Source: Thalassobacillus devorans MSP14 | GTDB taxonomy: Bacteria > Bacillota > Bacilli > Bacillales > Halobacillaceae | DNA length: 64,000 nt | Assembly: GCF_000496835.1 (NCBI RefSeq) | Contig: NZ_KI543236.1 | Location: forward strand, 211,621-275,620 | Direction of reading: 5' to 3' | Shown: in pieces, positions 55,553 to 64,000 of the stretch | Numbering within the stretch: position 1 is the stretch's first letter | Layout of the letters: each line of letters opens with the position of its first letter | The notes under the pieces: model-generated | Database searches by the model: none | Told to the model about the DNA's origin: nothing | The model's input: the letters and a program-made list of their open reading frames with translations, nothing else | Made by a program: the position numbers and the translations under genes

Positions 55553-55775
55553 TAAAAAAAGGCCATTCTCCCTCTATAATAGAAGGGACGAATGAACCGT
55601 GGTACCACCCTTGTTACTCCGCACTATGCGGAATCACTTGCCCTTTAACGCAGGGGTACGTCGTCTGAGACGAAGCTCCAAAGCCCAATTCCCGGTAACC
55701 TTTGTCAGCTGTTTCCACCAACCACAGCCTCTCTGAAAAACAGTGAAGTCCGGTACTATACTTTTTCATCGCGTG
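55553..55775 (-). promoter_or_regulatory. trpS: T-box riboswitch leader of trpS
   Basis: On the minus strand the T-box sequence AAGGGTGGTACCACGGTT (complement of 55596-55613) precedes a terminator, CCTTCTATTATAGAGGG then TTTTTTT (near 55553-55590), and follows long stems including GTACCCCTGCG and CCGCATAGTGCGG. A TGG Trp codon lies in the GGTTGGTGGAAACAG stem I region, consistent with tRNA-Trp. Exact 5' end is approximate. Confidence 0.88.
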
Positions 55776-55835
55776 TAAATATTCCTATGGAACAAATTAT
55801 AAATAAACTTTTTCCAGGTTGCAACAATCAGTTGT

Positions 55836-56204
55836 TCAAAGCTGATAGTAATAAATAAGCATACCAAACATTCCAAGGTTCATTAAAATTCCCTGAAACA
55901 AAAAGAACTTTAAAACTCTACCGTCGACGGTTTGAGAAGGAAGCGGCTTCTTTTTCCAATCTTCCATATAATCTGCTGTCTTTGCTACTCTATGGTAGAA
56001 TCTGCGAAAACTATACGTTATGGAATCGAAAAAGCCCCCTCGGATCACCCACAAAAGAAGTCCGCCAAAAAGGTAGAAGAAGGCGATATAGAAGGTCTGG
56101 TTAATATAATGGAACAAGTCGTACACAGGTGCCCGCATAAAAAATAGTAGTGTCACCACTGAAAAATTAATGAATAAGAACACCCACTTATTTTTTAATA
56201 CCAT
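55836..56204 (-). CDS. DUF3899 domain membrane protein
   Basis: About 122 residues with three hydrophobic helices: KWVFLFINFSVVTLLFF, FYIAFFYLFGGLLLWVI and a C-terminal FLFQGILMNLGMFGMLIYYY. The RGGFFDSITYSFRRFYH stretch between the second and third helix is the DUF3899 core. The function is unknown. ATG 56204 gives the usual family N-terminus (MVLKNKW); ATG 56219 is closer to AAAGG but abuts it. Its end lies just beyond the trpS leader. Confidence 0.75.
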   Translation of the reverse strand: MVLKNKWVFLFINFSVVTLLFFMRAPVYDLFHYINQTFYIAFFYLFGGLLLWVIRGGFFDSITYSFRRFYHRVAKTADYMEDWKKKPLPSQTVDGRVLKFFLFQGILMNLGMFGMLIYYYQL

Positions 56205-56582
56205 TAGAAGTAGGCACATCCTTTCTTTAAAAATACTTCTTTTATTATAGCATGTTTTTTTGAATCTGCAGGCACTTGAGAAAAAAGTAAATTTCAACCA
56301 GGAATATAACAAGTATGAAATTAAAAGTAATTATTGCCGCATGAATTGTAAAAATACTATTTCATATGTAAAAATACACCGTCTTCATGTAGGACCTTCG
56401 TAAAATAAAATAGGCAATTTAGCCTATTTTATGCCACAAGAATGTAATAATGACAAGGTTCTTACAATTTTATCAAAAAAATATTAATGCAAAATAGTTA
56501 GAAAACTTGTATAATTCGTATTGTAGATTAATCATCTGCGTTAATATTTAGAAAATTATATTTTTGGGGAGGTCATTCTTTC
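56205..56582. other. Divergent regulatory gap between the DUF3899 and oppA genes
   Basis: AT-rich, no gene. It has a palindrome AAATAGGC/GCCTATTT near 56409-56430, the oppA -10 TATAAT at 56510-56515, and a CodY-like box at 56543-56557. Confidence 0.6.
56543..56557 (+). promoter_or_regulatory. CodY-like box before oppA
   Basis: AATATTTAGAAAATT differs from the CodY motif AATTTTCWGAAAATT at two of 15 positions. It lies downstream of the -10 at 56510-56515, where CodY would block transcription in rich medium. Opp operons are known CodY targets. Confidence 0.5.
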
Positions 56583-58298
56583 ATGAGAAAGACAAATTGG
56601 TTATTGCTTGGACTAGCATTAGTTCTAAGCATGTTCCTGGTAGCTTGCTCAGGCGGCGGCGATAATAACGCCGACGGTGGCAACAGCGAAGGGAATACAG
56701 AAGAAAAAAATGAAAGTGAAGGTAATGAAGGAAGCGAAGGTGCAGAAGGCGAGCCTAGCGGAGAACAAGTATTGAACATCACTGACTCTGCCGAGATTCC
56801 AACAATGGATCCTTCCATGGCAACTGATGCCGTTGCATTCCAATGGTTAGGTTCTACAATGGACGGGCTTTATCGCCTGGGTGAAAATGCTAAACTGGAA
56901 CCAGCTATCGCAAAAAGCCATGAACAAAGTGAAGATGCTTTGACCTGGACTTTCAAATTACGTGAAGATGCAACTTGGGAAAACGGTGACCCTGTAACAG
57001 CACATGATTTCGTATATGCATGGCAGCGTGCTGTTAACCCGGACACTGGTTCCGAGTATGGTCCATACATGATGAACGGCGTTATCAAAAACGCTGAAGC
57101 TATCTCTAAAGGCGAGATGCCAGTGGATAAGCTTGGTGTAACTGCAGAAGATGATTACACATTGAAAGTAGAACTTGAAAAGCCGATCCCTTATTTCTTG
57201 TCCTTGACTGCTTTCGGTACTTTCCTGCCGTTGAACCAGGACTTTGTTGAAAAGCAAGGCGATAAGTTTGCTCTTGAAGCTGACACAATCCTAGCCAACG
57301 GACCATTCAAAATGACTGAATGGAAGCACGAAGAAGGCTGGACTCTTGAAAAGAACAAGGACTACTGGGATGCAGAAAATGTAAACCTTGAAAAGATTAA
57401 TGTAAAAGTAGTTAAAGAAACTTCTACACGTGTAAACCTTTATGATTCTGGCGAGATCGATGCTGCTGCCCTTAGTGGTGAATTCGTACAGCAAAAAGCT
57501 GGCAGCGAAGAATTGAAGACAGAAGAAGAACCAGTACTTTTCTACCTGAAGATGAACCAGCAACATGAAGTGCTTGGCAATGTTAATGCACGTAAAGCGA
57601 TTCAATCTGTAATCAACCGTGAAGACCTGGTTAATGTCATCCTTGCTAACGGATCCCTTCCAGCTGTAGGTGACATTCCTCAAAACTTTGCTAAACATCC
57701 TGAAAGTGGAAAAGACTTCCGTGAAATCAACGGTCCACTTGTTGAGCATAATGTAGAGAAAGCACAGGAACACTGGAAGAAAGCTCTAGAAGAGCTTGGA
57801 AAAGATAAAGTAGAACTTGAACTTCTTGGCGGTGACTCTGAAGTTGCTAAAGAGATGGATGCTTACTTGAAGAACCAATTGGAGCAGCTTGAAGGTTTGA
57901 CTGTAAATGTTAAGCCGGTTCCATTTAAAGAGCGTCTGCGTCTGGACACTGAAATGGAATATGAATTGCAAAACTCCGGTTGGGGCCCTGACTATATTGA
58001 TCCGAACACCTTCCTGAACATGTGGGTAACAGATGGCGGAAACAACAAGACTGGTTACTCCAACGAAGAGTATGACGCGCTTATCGAAAAAGCTAACAAC
58101 GAGCTTGCTCTTGAGCCGGTTAAGCGTTTCGAAACATTCCTGGAAGCTGAAAAAATGTTGATCAAAGAAGATGCAGTACTAGCTCCTCTATATCAACGTG
58201 CTGTTGCGAAGCTTTGGAAACCTTACGTTAAGGGTGTAATCACTAACCCAATGGGACCTGACTACACTTACAAGTATGCTTATATTGATAAAGAGTAA
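56583..58298 (+). CDS. oppA: Oligopeptide ABC transporter substrate-binding lipoprotein
   Basis: A 571-residue lipoprotein: signal peptide with lipobox LVAC (Cys22), a Gly/Asn/Glu-rich acidic linker (about 23-60), then a type 5 solute-binding domain (SAEIPTMDPSMATDAVAFQWL, FKLREDATWENGDPVTAHDFVYAWQRAVNP in part, GWGPDYIDPNTFLNMW). It binds oligopeptides for uptake; in B. subtilis the system also imports signalling peptides. ATG 56583 follows TTGGGGAGGTCATTCTTTC. A hairpin before oppB suggests higher expression than the permeases. Confidence 0.95.
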   Translation: MRKTNWLLLGLALVLSMFLVACSGGGDNNADGGNSEGNTEEKNESEGNEGSEGAEGEPSGEQVLNITDSAEIPTMDPSMATDAVAFQWLGSTMDGLYRLGENAKLEPAIAKSHEQSEDALTWTFKLREDATWENGDPVTAHDFVYAWQRAVNPDTGSEYGPYMMNGVIKNAEAISKGEMPVDKLGVTAEDDYTLKVELEKPIPYFLSLTAFGTFLPLNQDFVEKQGDKFALEADTILANGPFKMTEWKHEEGWTLEKNKDYWDAENVNLEKINVKVVKETSTRVNLYDSGEIDAAALSGEFVQQKAGSEELKTEEEPVLFYLKMNQQHEVLGNVNARKAIQSVINREDLVNVILANGSLPAVGDIPQNFAKHPESGKDFREINGPLVEHNVEKAQEHWKKALEELGKDKVELELLGGDSEVAKEMDAYLKNQLEQLEGLTVNVKPVPFKERLRLDTEMEYELQNSGWGPDYIDPNTFLNMWVTDGGNNKTGYSNEEYDALIEKANNELALEPVKRFETFLEAEKMLIKEDAVLAPLYQRAVAKLWKPYVKGVITNPMGPDYTYKYAYIDKE

Positions 58299-58334
58299 TA
58301 GCTTTTCATAATCGAATATAGCTGACTCGGAGGG

Positions 58335-58376
58335 GAGAGAGTATATGACCATGTTGTTGGCATATGCTCTCTTTTT
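58335..58376 (+). terminator. Intercistronic hairpin between oppA and oppB
   Basis: GAGAGTATATG pairs with CATATGCTCTC (one G-U pair), followed by TTTTTCCC; probably partial termination. Confidence 0.75.
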
Positions 58377-58464
58377 CCCTGCCATCAAATATAACTGATA
58401 ATAATCAATATTCAGTTATTTATAATAATAAGAAAACACTTATAAATATAGGAGGTGGGCAAGA

Positions 58465-59394
58465 ATGGCTCGTTATATCACCAAACGACTAATCTACATG
58501 TTGTTGACGCTGATTATAATCGCGACTTTTTCATTTTTCTTAATGAAAATGCTGCCTGGTACACCACTGACCATGGAAGATAAATTGTCTGAAGCACAAA
58601 AAGAGATCATTCTTGAAAAGTACGGTTTGAATGACCCAGTACCAATCCAGTATTTGAAATATATGGGTGGTTTAGCTGTAGGAGATTTAGGGATTTCATT
58701 CCAGTTTGATAACAGGGAAGTTACAGACATCATTATGGATCGTATCGGTCCTTCCATGCAACTAGGAGCACAGGCTCTGATTATTGGGACTATCATAGGT
58801 ATGCTGCTTGGATTAGTAGCGGCTATCTATCATAATGGCTTTCTTGATTATTCGTCCACATTTGTGGCTGTTATTGGAAAATCGATTCCATCATTTATTT
58901 TCGCAGGTCTATTGCAATATTTCATTGCTCTTAAATTAGGCTGGTTCCCGGTAGCGCTTTGGGGTACATGGCAACACACGGTACTGCCGACCGTAGCTTT
59001 GGCGATGTTCCCGATTGCAATTGCAGCCCGTTTTATGCGGACAGAAATGTTAGAAGTTTTGGGATCTGATTTTATACAGACTGCGCGTGCAAAAGGTGTG
59101 AACAAATTTGGGGTCGTCTTTAAGCACGGGGTACGTAATGCGTTGATTCCTTTGGTAACCGTAATGGGTCCTCTGGCAGTAGCTTTAATGACTGGGACCT
59201 TGGTTATTGAGAAGATTTTCGCAGTACCTGGAATTGGTGAGCAGTTCGTTACCTCAATAACGACTAATGACTTTCCGATCATTATGGGTACAACGCTATT
59301 CTTCTCTTTCTTTTTCATTTTCATCATTTTAGTCATCGACCTCCTCTATGGTCTCATCGATCCTAGAATTAGACTTGCCGAAGGAGAGAAATAA
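58465..59394 (+). CDS. oppB: Oligopeptide ABC transporter permease OppB
   Basis: A 309-residue permease with six helices. The N-terminal signature MARYITKRLIYMLLTLIII is typical of OppB/DppB, and the EAA-type loop is FIQTARAKGVNKFGVVFKHGVRNALIP (about 208-234). It forms the channel with OppC. ATG 58465 follows AGGAGGTGGGCAAGA. oppC begins three bases after its stop. Confidence 0.96.
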   Translation: MARYITKRLIYMLLTLIIIATFSFFLMKMLPGTPLTMEDKLSEAQKEIILEKYGLNDPVPIQYLKYMGGLAVGDLGISFQFDNREVTDIIMDRIGPSMQLGAQALIIGTIIGMLLGLVAAIYHNGFLDYSSTFVAVIGKSIPSFIFAGLLQYFIALKLGWFPVALWGTWQHTVLPTVALAMFPIAIAARFMRTEMLEVLGSDFIQTARAKGVNKFGVVFKHGVRNALIPLVTVMGPLAVALMTGTLVIEKIFAVPGIGEQFVTSITTNDFPIIMGTTLFFSFFFIFIILVIDLLYGLIDPRIRLAEGEK

Positions 59395-59397
59395 ATT

Positions 59398-60540
59398 ATG
59401 GATAACACAAAACCATCAAAAGATCTTTTTGTCCCTGCCGATCGTAGGGGAGAGGAAAGCGAGAAAATTACTCGCCCAAGTTTGTCTTTCTGGCAGGACT
59501 CCTTTAATCGGCTTCGTAAGAACCTTGGAGCGATGGCAGGAGTTGTAACACTGATTATCTTAGTGATCATGGCGATATTGGGACCTTATATGAACCAATT
59601 CACTCCTTATGAACAGGACTTAGGTCGCTCCTATATACCCCCTAAAATTCCTGTGCTTGAAAACATCAGCTGGCTTGGTGTTGATGGCATGGAGTCGACC
59701 GTAATAGAGGGAGAGTCTGTCGATGCCGCGAAAAATGTCGCAAAATTGAAGCTTGGGGCAGCAAACGCTGATTTTATAGAATACAAAGTTCTCGATGAAG
59801 GTGGAAATGGAGAAAAAGCAAAAGTTGAAGCATCTCTTGATGTTTATGAAGCTAAGGGACTGGAAAATAATTTCTGGTTTGGAACGGATAGCCTTGGACG
59901 TGATTTATGGACACGTACGTGGCATGGAACCCGGATCTCTCTATATATCGCCTTTTTAGCAGCCGCTATTGATATGGTGATTGGTGTCATTTATGGCGGA
60001 GTCTCCGCATATTATGGCGGACGTGTCGACAACATCATGCAACGGATTATCGAAGTCTTAGTTGGGATACCTAACCTGGTCATTGTAATCCTGATGATTT
60101 TGATATTAGAACCGGGAATCCTGTCAATCACCATTGCCCTGACTATTACCGGGTGGATATCGATGGCACGGATCATACGGGGACAAGTGTTGAAATTGAA
60201 GAATCAGGAATTTGTACTTGCCTCCAGAACACTCGGATCACCAGACAGCAGAATATTGAAAAAACACCTTGTACCGAATGTTACTGGTTTGATCGTCATC
60301 AATACGATGTTTACGATTCCAAGTGCTATATTCTTTGAAGCATTCTTAAGCTTCATCGGGTTAGGGCTTCCAACCCCGGTCGCATCCTTGGGAACATTGA
60401 TCGATGACGGGTTTAAGTCATTGCAGACCAACCCACACGTGCTGATATTCCCTGCAATCATCATTTCCATGATTATGGTTGCCTTCAACATATTGGCCGA
60501 TGGACTGCGGGATGCGTTTGATCCGAAGATGCGTGAATAG
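59398..60540 (+). CDS. oppC: Oligopeptide ABC transporter permease OppC with enlarged extracellular insert
   Basis: A 380-residue permease, about 80 residues longer than typical OppC. The first helix (GAMAGVVTLIILVIMAILGPYM, about 43-64) is followed by an external insert (about 65-155) rich in acid residues and containing repeated KVEA/AKLKL-like strands, then FGTDSLGRDLWTRTWHGTRISL, where the normal OppC core resumes. The EAA loop is REFVLAS-like: KNQEFVLASRTLGSPDSRILKKHLVPN in part. ATG 59398 follows GAAGGAGAGAAATAAATT. The insert may contact OppA. Confidence 0.93.
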   Translation: MDNTKPSKDLFVPADRRGEESEKITRPSLSFWQDSFNRLRKNLGAMAGVVTLIILVIMAILGPYMNQFTPYEQDLGRSYIPPKIPVLENISWLGVDGMESTVIEGESVDAAKNVAKLKLGAANADFIEYKVLDEGGNGEKAKVEASLDVYEAKGLENNFWFGTDSLGRDLWTRTWHGTRISLYIAFLAAAIDMVIGVIYGGVSAYYGGRVDNIMQRIIEVLVGIPNLVIVILMILILEPGILSITIALTITGWISMARIIRGQVLKLKNQEFVLASRTLGSPDSRILKKHLVPNVTGLIVINTMFTIPSAIFFEAFLSFIGLGLPTPVASLGTLIDDGFKSLQTNPHVLIFPAIIISMIMVAFNILADGLRDAFDPKMRE

Positions 60541-60556
60541 GAGGAAGGAATACCAA

Positions 60557-61618
60557 ATGGAAAAACTTCTACAGGTAAACAACTTAAGTGTATCCTTTGA
60601 CACCTACGGAGGAGAAGTCCAGGCTGTCAGAGGTGTAAGTTTTGATGTACACAAAGGAGAAACCCTGGCGATTGTCGGAGAATCTGGTTCAGGCAAGTCG
60701 GTGACGACGAAAGCATTGATGCGTCTGATTCCTCAGCCTCCGGGTCGTATCAAAGAAGGGGAAATCCTTTTCGAAGATAAAGATTTAGCTAAACTAAGTG
60801 AAAAACAAATGGAGAAAATCCGAGGTAAGGATATTTCAATGATCTTCCAGGATCCAATGACGTCATTGAATCCAACCATGAAGATCGGAAATCAAATTAT
60901 GGAAGGTCTCATCAAGCACCAGAAGATGGGCCGGGCCCAGGCGAAAAAGCGTGCGATTGAATTGATGGAACTGGTAGGCCTTCCAGATGCAGCTAACCGT
61001 GTCGATCAATATCCGCATCAATTCTCTGGCGGACAGCGTCAGCGTGTCGTGGTGGCGATTGCACTGGCTTGTAACCCTAAGCTTCTCATCGCCGATGAAC
61101 CGACTACCGCACTTGATGTAACGATACAGGCACAAATCTTAGAGTTGATGAAAGATATCCAGAAGAAAACAGATTCATCCATCATCTTCATTACGCATGA
61201 CCTTGGCGTTGTTGCCAATGTGGCCGACCGGGTAGCGGTCATGTATGCAGGTAAAATTGTAGAAATTGGGACCGTTGATGAAATCTTCTATAATCCAAAA
61301 CATCCATATACATGGGGACTGCTTGGTTCCATGCCTTCTTTGGACAGTGCTGATGAAGATTTATATGCCATTCCTGGTACACCACCGGACTTGATTGCTC
61401 CACCGAAAGGGGATGCGTTTGCAGCCCGGAATGATTATGCGATGAAAATCGACTTTGAACAGCAGCCGCCAATGTTCAAGGTGTCTGACACGCATTATGC
61501 CGCAACATGGCTATTGCACGAGCATGCCCCGGATGTTGAGCCTCCTGCTACCATTCAACGCAGAATGCAAGGATTTGCTCAAGAGGCTGAACTTAAAACG
61601 AAAGGTGATCGCTCATGA
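60557..61618 (+). CDS. oppD: Oligopeptide ABC transporter ATP-binding protein OppD
   Basis: A 353-residue ABC ATPase: Walker A GESGSGKSVTTK (about 40-51), signature FSGGQRQRVVVA, Walker B LLIADEPTTALD, and a C-terminal oligopeptide domain (PHPYTWGLLGSMPSL-like, YNPKHPYTWGLLGSMP). A Fe-S-type Cys set is not present. ATG 60557 follows GAGGAAGGAATACCAA; the longer frame from 60479 overlaps oppC and is rejected. oppF overlaps its stop. Confidence 0.96.
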   Translation: MEKLLQVNNLSVSFDTYGGEVQAVRGVSFDVHKGETLAIVGESGSGKSVTTKALMRLIPQPPGRIKEGEILFEDKDLAKLSEKQMEKIRGKDISMIFQDPMTSLNPTMKIGNQIMEGLIKHQKMGRAQAKKRAIELMELVGLPDAANRVDQYPHQFSGGQRQRVVVAIALACNPKLLIADEPTTALDVTIQAQILELMKDIQKKTDSSIIFITHDLGVVANVADRVAVMYAGKIVEIGTVDEIFYNPKHPYTWGLLGSMPSLDSADEDLYAIPGTPPDLIAPPKGDAFAARNDYAMKIDFEQQPPMFKVSDTHYAATWLLHEHAPDVEPPATIQRRMQGFAQEAELKTKGDRS

Positions 61619-62550
61619 GTCGAGAAAAATTAGTCGAAATCAAAAACTTAAAACAGCATTTCAAAACCGGGCGTCACAGTGTCGTAAAAGCAGTCGATGG
61701 GTTGACCTTTGATATTTATAAAGGAGAAACCTTTGGGCTTGTAGGTGAATCCGGATGTGGAAAATCAACAACAGGCCGGACAATCATCCGTTTATACGAT
61801 GCAACCGATGGTGAAGTCATATTCAATGGAACCAATGTACACGATAAAAAGAATAAAGCAGATCTGAAGCAATTCAACCGTGAAATGCAAATGATATTCC
61901 AGGATCCTTATGCATCCTTGAACCCTCGTATGAAAGTAGAAGATATCATTGCAGAAGGCTTGGATATCCACGGGTTGGTCAAAACAAAAGAAGCGCGCAA
62001 GAAGCGTGTGCATGACCTCCTGGAGACAGTGGGTTTGAACAAGGAACATGCGAACCGTTATCCGCATGAATTCAGTGGCGGACAGCGGCAGCGAATCGGA
62101 ATCGCCCGTGCTTTGGCTGTAGATCCGAGTTTCATCATCGCTGACGAACCTATTTCGGCACTTGATGTTTCTATCCAGGCCCAGGTGGTCAACTTGCTGA
62201 AAAAACTGCAAAGAGAGAATGATTTGACATACTTGTTCATTGCCCATGACTTGTCGATGGTCAAATATATCAGTGATCGAATTGGCGTCATGTATTTCGG
62301 TAAGCTTGTGGAACTGGCTGACGCAGATGATTTATATAAGAATCCAATGCATCCGTATACGAAATCTTTATTGTCTGCTATTCCTTTACCGGATCCGGAT
62401 TACGAACGTAACCGTGTCCGGGAGGAATATGACCCAAGTCAACATGATACAAGTGAAGAGCCGGAATTCCGGGAAATTGGACCGGATCATTGGGTGCTCT
62501 GTACAACAAAAGAATACGAACATTATAAAAAAGAATATGTTTCTGTTTAA
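61615..62550 (+). CDS. oppF: Oligopeptide ABC transporter ATP-binding protein OppF
   Basis: A 311-residue ABC ATPase, partner of OppD. Walker A GESGCGKSTTGRTI, signature FSGGQRQRIGIARAL, Walker B FIIADEPISALD, and C-terminal HPYTKSLLSAIPLPDPDYER. The start overlaps the oppD stop (ATGA), so the two subunits are made in equal amounts. A strong terminator ends the oppABCDF operon. Confidence 0.96.
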   Translation: MSREKLVEIKNLKQHFKTGRHSVVKAVDGLTFDIYKGETFGLVGESGCGKSTTGRTIIRLYDATDGEVIFNGTNVHDKKNKADLKQFNREMQMIFQDPYASLNPRMKVEDIIAEGLDIHGLVKTKEARKKRVHDLLETVGLNKEHANRYPHEFSGGQRQRIGIARALAVDPSFIIADEPISALDVSIQAQVVNLLKKLQRENDLTYLFIAHDLSMVKYISDRIGVMYFGKLVELADADDLYKNPMHPYTKSLLSAIPLPDPDYERNRVREEYDPSQHDTSEEPEFREIGPDHWVLCTTKEYEHYKKEYVSV

Positions 62551-62565
62551 AACGGATACACAATC

Positions 62566-62612
62566 AAGACAAGGTTCATTCCTGGTTTTCGGAATGAAGC
62601 CTTGTCTTTTTG
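62566..62612 (+). terminator. Intrinsic terminator of the opp operon
   Basis: AGACAAGGTTCATTCC pairs with GGAATGAAGCCTTGTCT, followed by TTTTGTG. Confidence 0.9.
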
Positions 62613-62759
62613 TGTATAGATAAAACGGAGTCAAAGGGTTAAATTAGTTCATTTGATATATTTTGAGATTTTCTACAAAATTTTACTAAATAACCTACCA
62701 ATTTATAGGATTCCTCTTTTATAATAGAAATAGAAAACACTTGGGGAGTAGGGTCAATT

Positions 62760-63992
62760 ATGAAAAAAAAGGTAAGACAGCTTAAGAGTTTCATATTCAT
62801 CAGCATTCTTTTTGTTCTGGTATTGGTTCCGGTACATATAACACATGCAGAAGAATCAAGCGAAGAAGAAGCATTGCCGGTGAATAACTTGCAAGCAAGA
62901 GAAGTGTCATTACAACTATTGGAAAACGAGAAACCTGCAGCGCGGTTCGTCTATGATTCTGGTCTGACGTTTGAGTATCCAGATGCAGTGCGGGGGATTT
63001 ATGTAACGGGTAATTCAGCAGGAGGCAGTCGTTTCGAATCCTTACTGGAGCTTGTTGGTTCCACGGATTTAAACGCGATGGTGATTGATATTAAAGAAGA
63101 CCATGGAAATTTAACATTTAAGCCTGATGAAGGTTCGCCTTATTATGATATTGCGAAGCCATTTATCAAAGAACCGAGAAAAATGCTTGAAGTGCTGGAG
63201 GAGAAGGGAATTTATCCAATTGCACGAGTGGTTGTCTTTAAAGATTCCATATTGGCTGAGAAGCGTCCGGATCTCTCCTTTAAAAAGAATGGACAGATCT
63301 GGAGGAACGGCAGGGGAGAAGCCTTTGTTAATCCATTCATGAAAGAAGTCTGGGAGTATAATGTAGAAATTGCGATTATGGCAGCAAAACTCGGGTTTGA
63401 GGATATCCAATTCGATTATGTACGTTTTCCGGAAGGATTCGAGAATCGTGACCAAACATTGGAATATAATCAAGGAGAGTATGCAAATCTGGAAATGGAT
63501 GAGGTACAAAAAAGGGTGCAGGCTGTAACAGATTTTGTTGCTTATGCAAGAAAAGAACTGCATGATTATGATGTAGATGTTTCTGTTGATATTTTTGGAT
63601 ATTCCGCTACCATTCCGGAAGCGCCGGGAATCGGACAGAACTTTTCTAAAATCAGCTCCAATGTCGATGTCATTTCGTCTATGATCTACCCAAGTCACTG
63701 GACTTCTTATTTCGGCATAAAGAAGCCGGATATGGAGCCATATAAGTTGACGGTTGAATATGCCAAAGTGGAAAATGAAGTGTTGGCTAAGCTGGATGAT
63801 CCGCCGACATCAAGACCATGGATTCAGGACTTTGAAGCGCCGTGGCTCTACTCCGGCCCAGCAAAACAATACGGGGTAGCAGAAGTAGAAGCCCAGATTC
63901 GCGCCCTGAATGAGAATGGGATCAATGAATTTCTGATTTGGAATCCAGGTAACAGTTATACAAAAGGTGTCGATTACACACCATTAAAGTAA
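62760..63992 (+). CDS. Secreted putative glycoside hydrolase (DUF4015)
   Basis: A 410-residue protein with a signal peptide (about 1-29, cleavage near THAEE). The DUF4015 barrel shows RGIYVTGNSAGGSRFESLLELV (about 78-99), AMVIDIKEDHGNLTF, GFEDIQFDYVRFPEG and DVDVSVDIFGYS, and FLIWNPGNSYTKG at the end. Acid residues in DIKED, QFDYVRFPE and VDIFG are candidates for catalysis. A cell-wall or extracellular polysaccharide substrate is likely but unknown. ATG 62760 follows TTGGGGAGTAGGGTCAATT. Stop TAA at 63990-63992, 8 bases before the window end. Confidence 0.85.
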   Translation: MKKKVRQLKSFIFISILFVLVLVPVHITHAEESSEEEALPVNNLQAREVSLQLLENEKPAARFVYDSGLTFEYPDAVRGIYVTGNSAGGSRFESLLELVGSTDLNAMVIDIKEDHGNLTFKPDEGSPYYDIAKPFIKEPRKMLEVLEEKGIYPIARVVVFKDSILAEKRPDLSFKKNGQIWRNGRGEAFVNPFMKEVWEYNVEIAIMAAKLGFEDIQFDYVRFPEGFENRDQTLEYNQGEYANLEMDEVQKRVQAVTDFVAYARKELHDYDVDVSVDIFGYSATIPEAPGIGQNFSKISSNVDVISSMIYPSHWTSYFGIKKPDMEPYKLTVEYAKVENEVLAKLDDPPTSRPWIQDFEAPWLYSGPAKQYGVAEVEAQIRALNENGINEFLIWNPGNSYTKGVDYTPLK

Positions 63993-64000
63993 TAAAAAAG

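Noticed and set aside
63111..63698. 195-residue minus-strand frame opposite the DUF4015 gene
   Set aside because: Antisense, Ile/Phe/Asn-rich, no ribosome site; the plus-strand gene explains the region.

Overview
This window looks like chromosomal DNA from a spore-forming, moderately halophilic or alkaliphilic member of the Bacillaceae (a Halobacillus/Virgibacillus-like organism). The grounds are a gerP spore-coat germination operon, B. subtilis-like gene order (yitS-yitT-ipi-yitU-yitV-yitW; yjzC-yjzD-yjaU-med-fabH-fabF...yjbA-trpS-oppABCDF; yisL near asnO; fnr beside ywiC), strong Shine-Dalgarno sites of the AGGAGG type, acid-rich secreted proteins and moderate GC content. No phage, plasmid, IS transposase, CRISPR, rRNA or tRNA was seen. 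No classical defence island was found.

Layout: 0-0.7 kb, start of gerPA-gerPB-gerPC (minus). 0.8-3.7 kb, three membrane proteins (DUF418, DUF2157, GDYXXLXY). 4.0-7.6 kb, a B-family (ba3-like) haem-copper reductase operon (subunits IIa, II, I) followed by SCO and CtaG-like assembly genes. 8.1 kb, a MerR-like HTH/coiled-coil protein. 8.9-9.57 kb, repeat element copy 1. 9.6-13.3 kb, rocD, yisL, asnO. 13.4-24.1 kb, a maltodextrin locus (cytoplasmic neopullulanase, mdxEFG importer, surface-anchored alpha-amylase, LacI-type regulator, maltose phosphorylase) with cre and MalR-type operators. 25.3-25.8 kb, repeat element copy 2. 25.9-36.2 kb, a DUF4349 lipoprotein, CoA-disulfide reductase-rhodanese, then the yit cluster with small genes. 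36.3-37.6 kb, mobB-moaE-moaD. 37.6-46.1 kb, a nitric-oxide and anaerobic-respiration region: DUF59 protein, haem-copper-like 12-TM protein, three DUF2249 proteins, a Crp/Fnr regulator, quinol NO reductase, radical SAM/SPASM protein, ywiC and fnr. 46.3-54.5 kb, uppP, yjzC/yjzD, yjaU, med, fabH-fabF, an LCP protein and yjbA. 54.5-62.6 kb, trpS with a T-box leader, a DUF3899 protein and the oppABCDF operon. 62.8-64 kb, a secreted DUF4015 putative glycosidase.

The most interesting reading joins two distant regions. The 'ba3 oxidase' subunit I aligns without gaps to Thermus ba3 numbering at its metal ligands (H71, H233, H282, H283, H384, H386) and keeps Y248, S309 and T312. It has Asn at position 237, where every oxygen reductase of this family has the cross-linked active-site Tyr. 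Its promoter carries a TGTGA-N6-TCACT Fnr/Crp box at -41.5. Four more such boxes (three good, one degenerate) sit in the 39-46 kb region, which encodes a true Bacillus-type Fnr (C-terminal C-X2-C-X4-C) and a quinol NO reductase. The sequence therefore suggests an Fnr-controlled NO/anaerobic response with two NO reductases, one of them a CuA-type enzyme that would be auto-annotated as an oxidase.

The maltodextrin locus reads as a complete pathway: extracellular amylase trims starch at the cell surface, MdxEFG imports maltodextrins, neopullulanase and maltose phosphorylase break them down, and CcpA plus the LacI-family repressor control it. No MsmX-type ATPase or beta-phosphoglucomutase gene lies in the locus.
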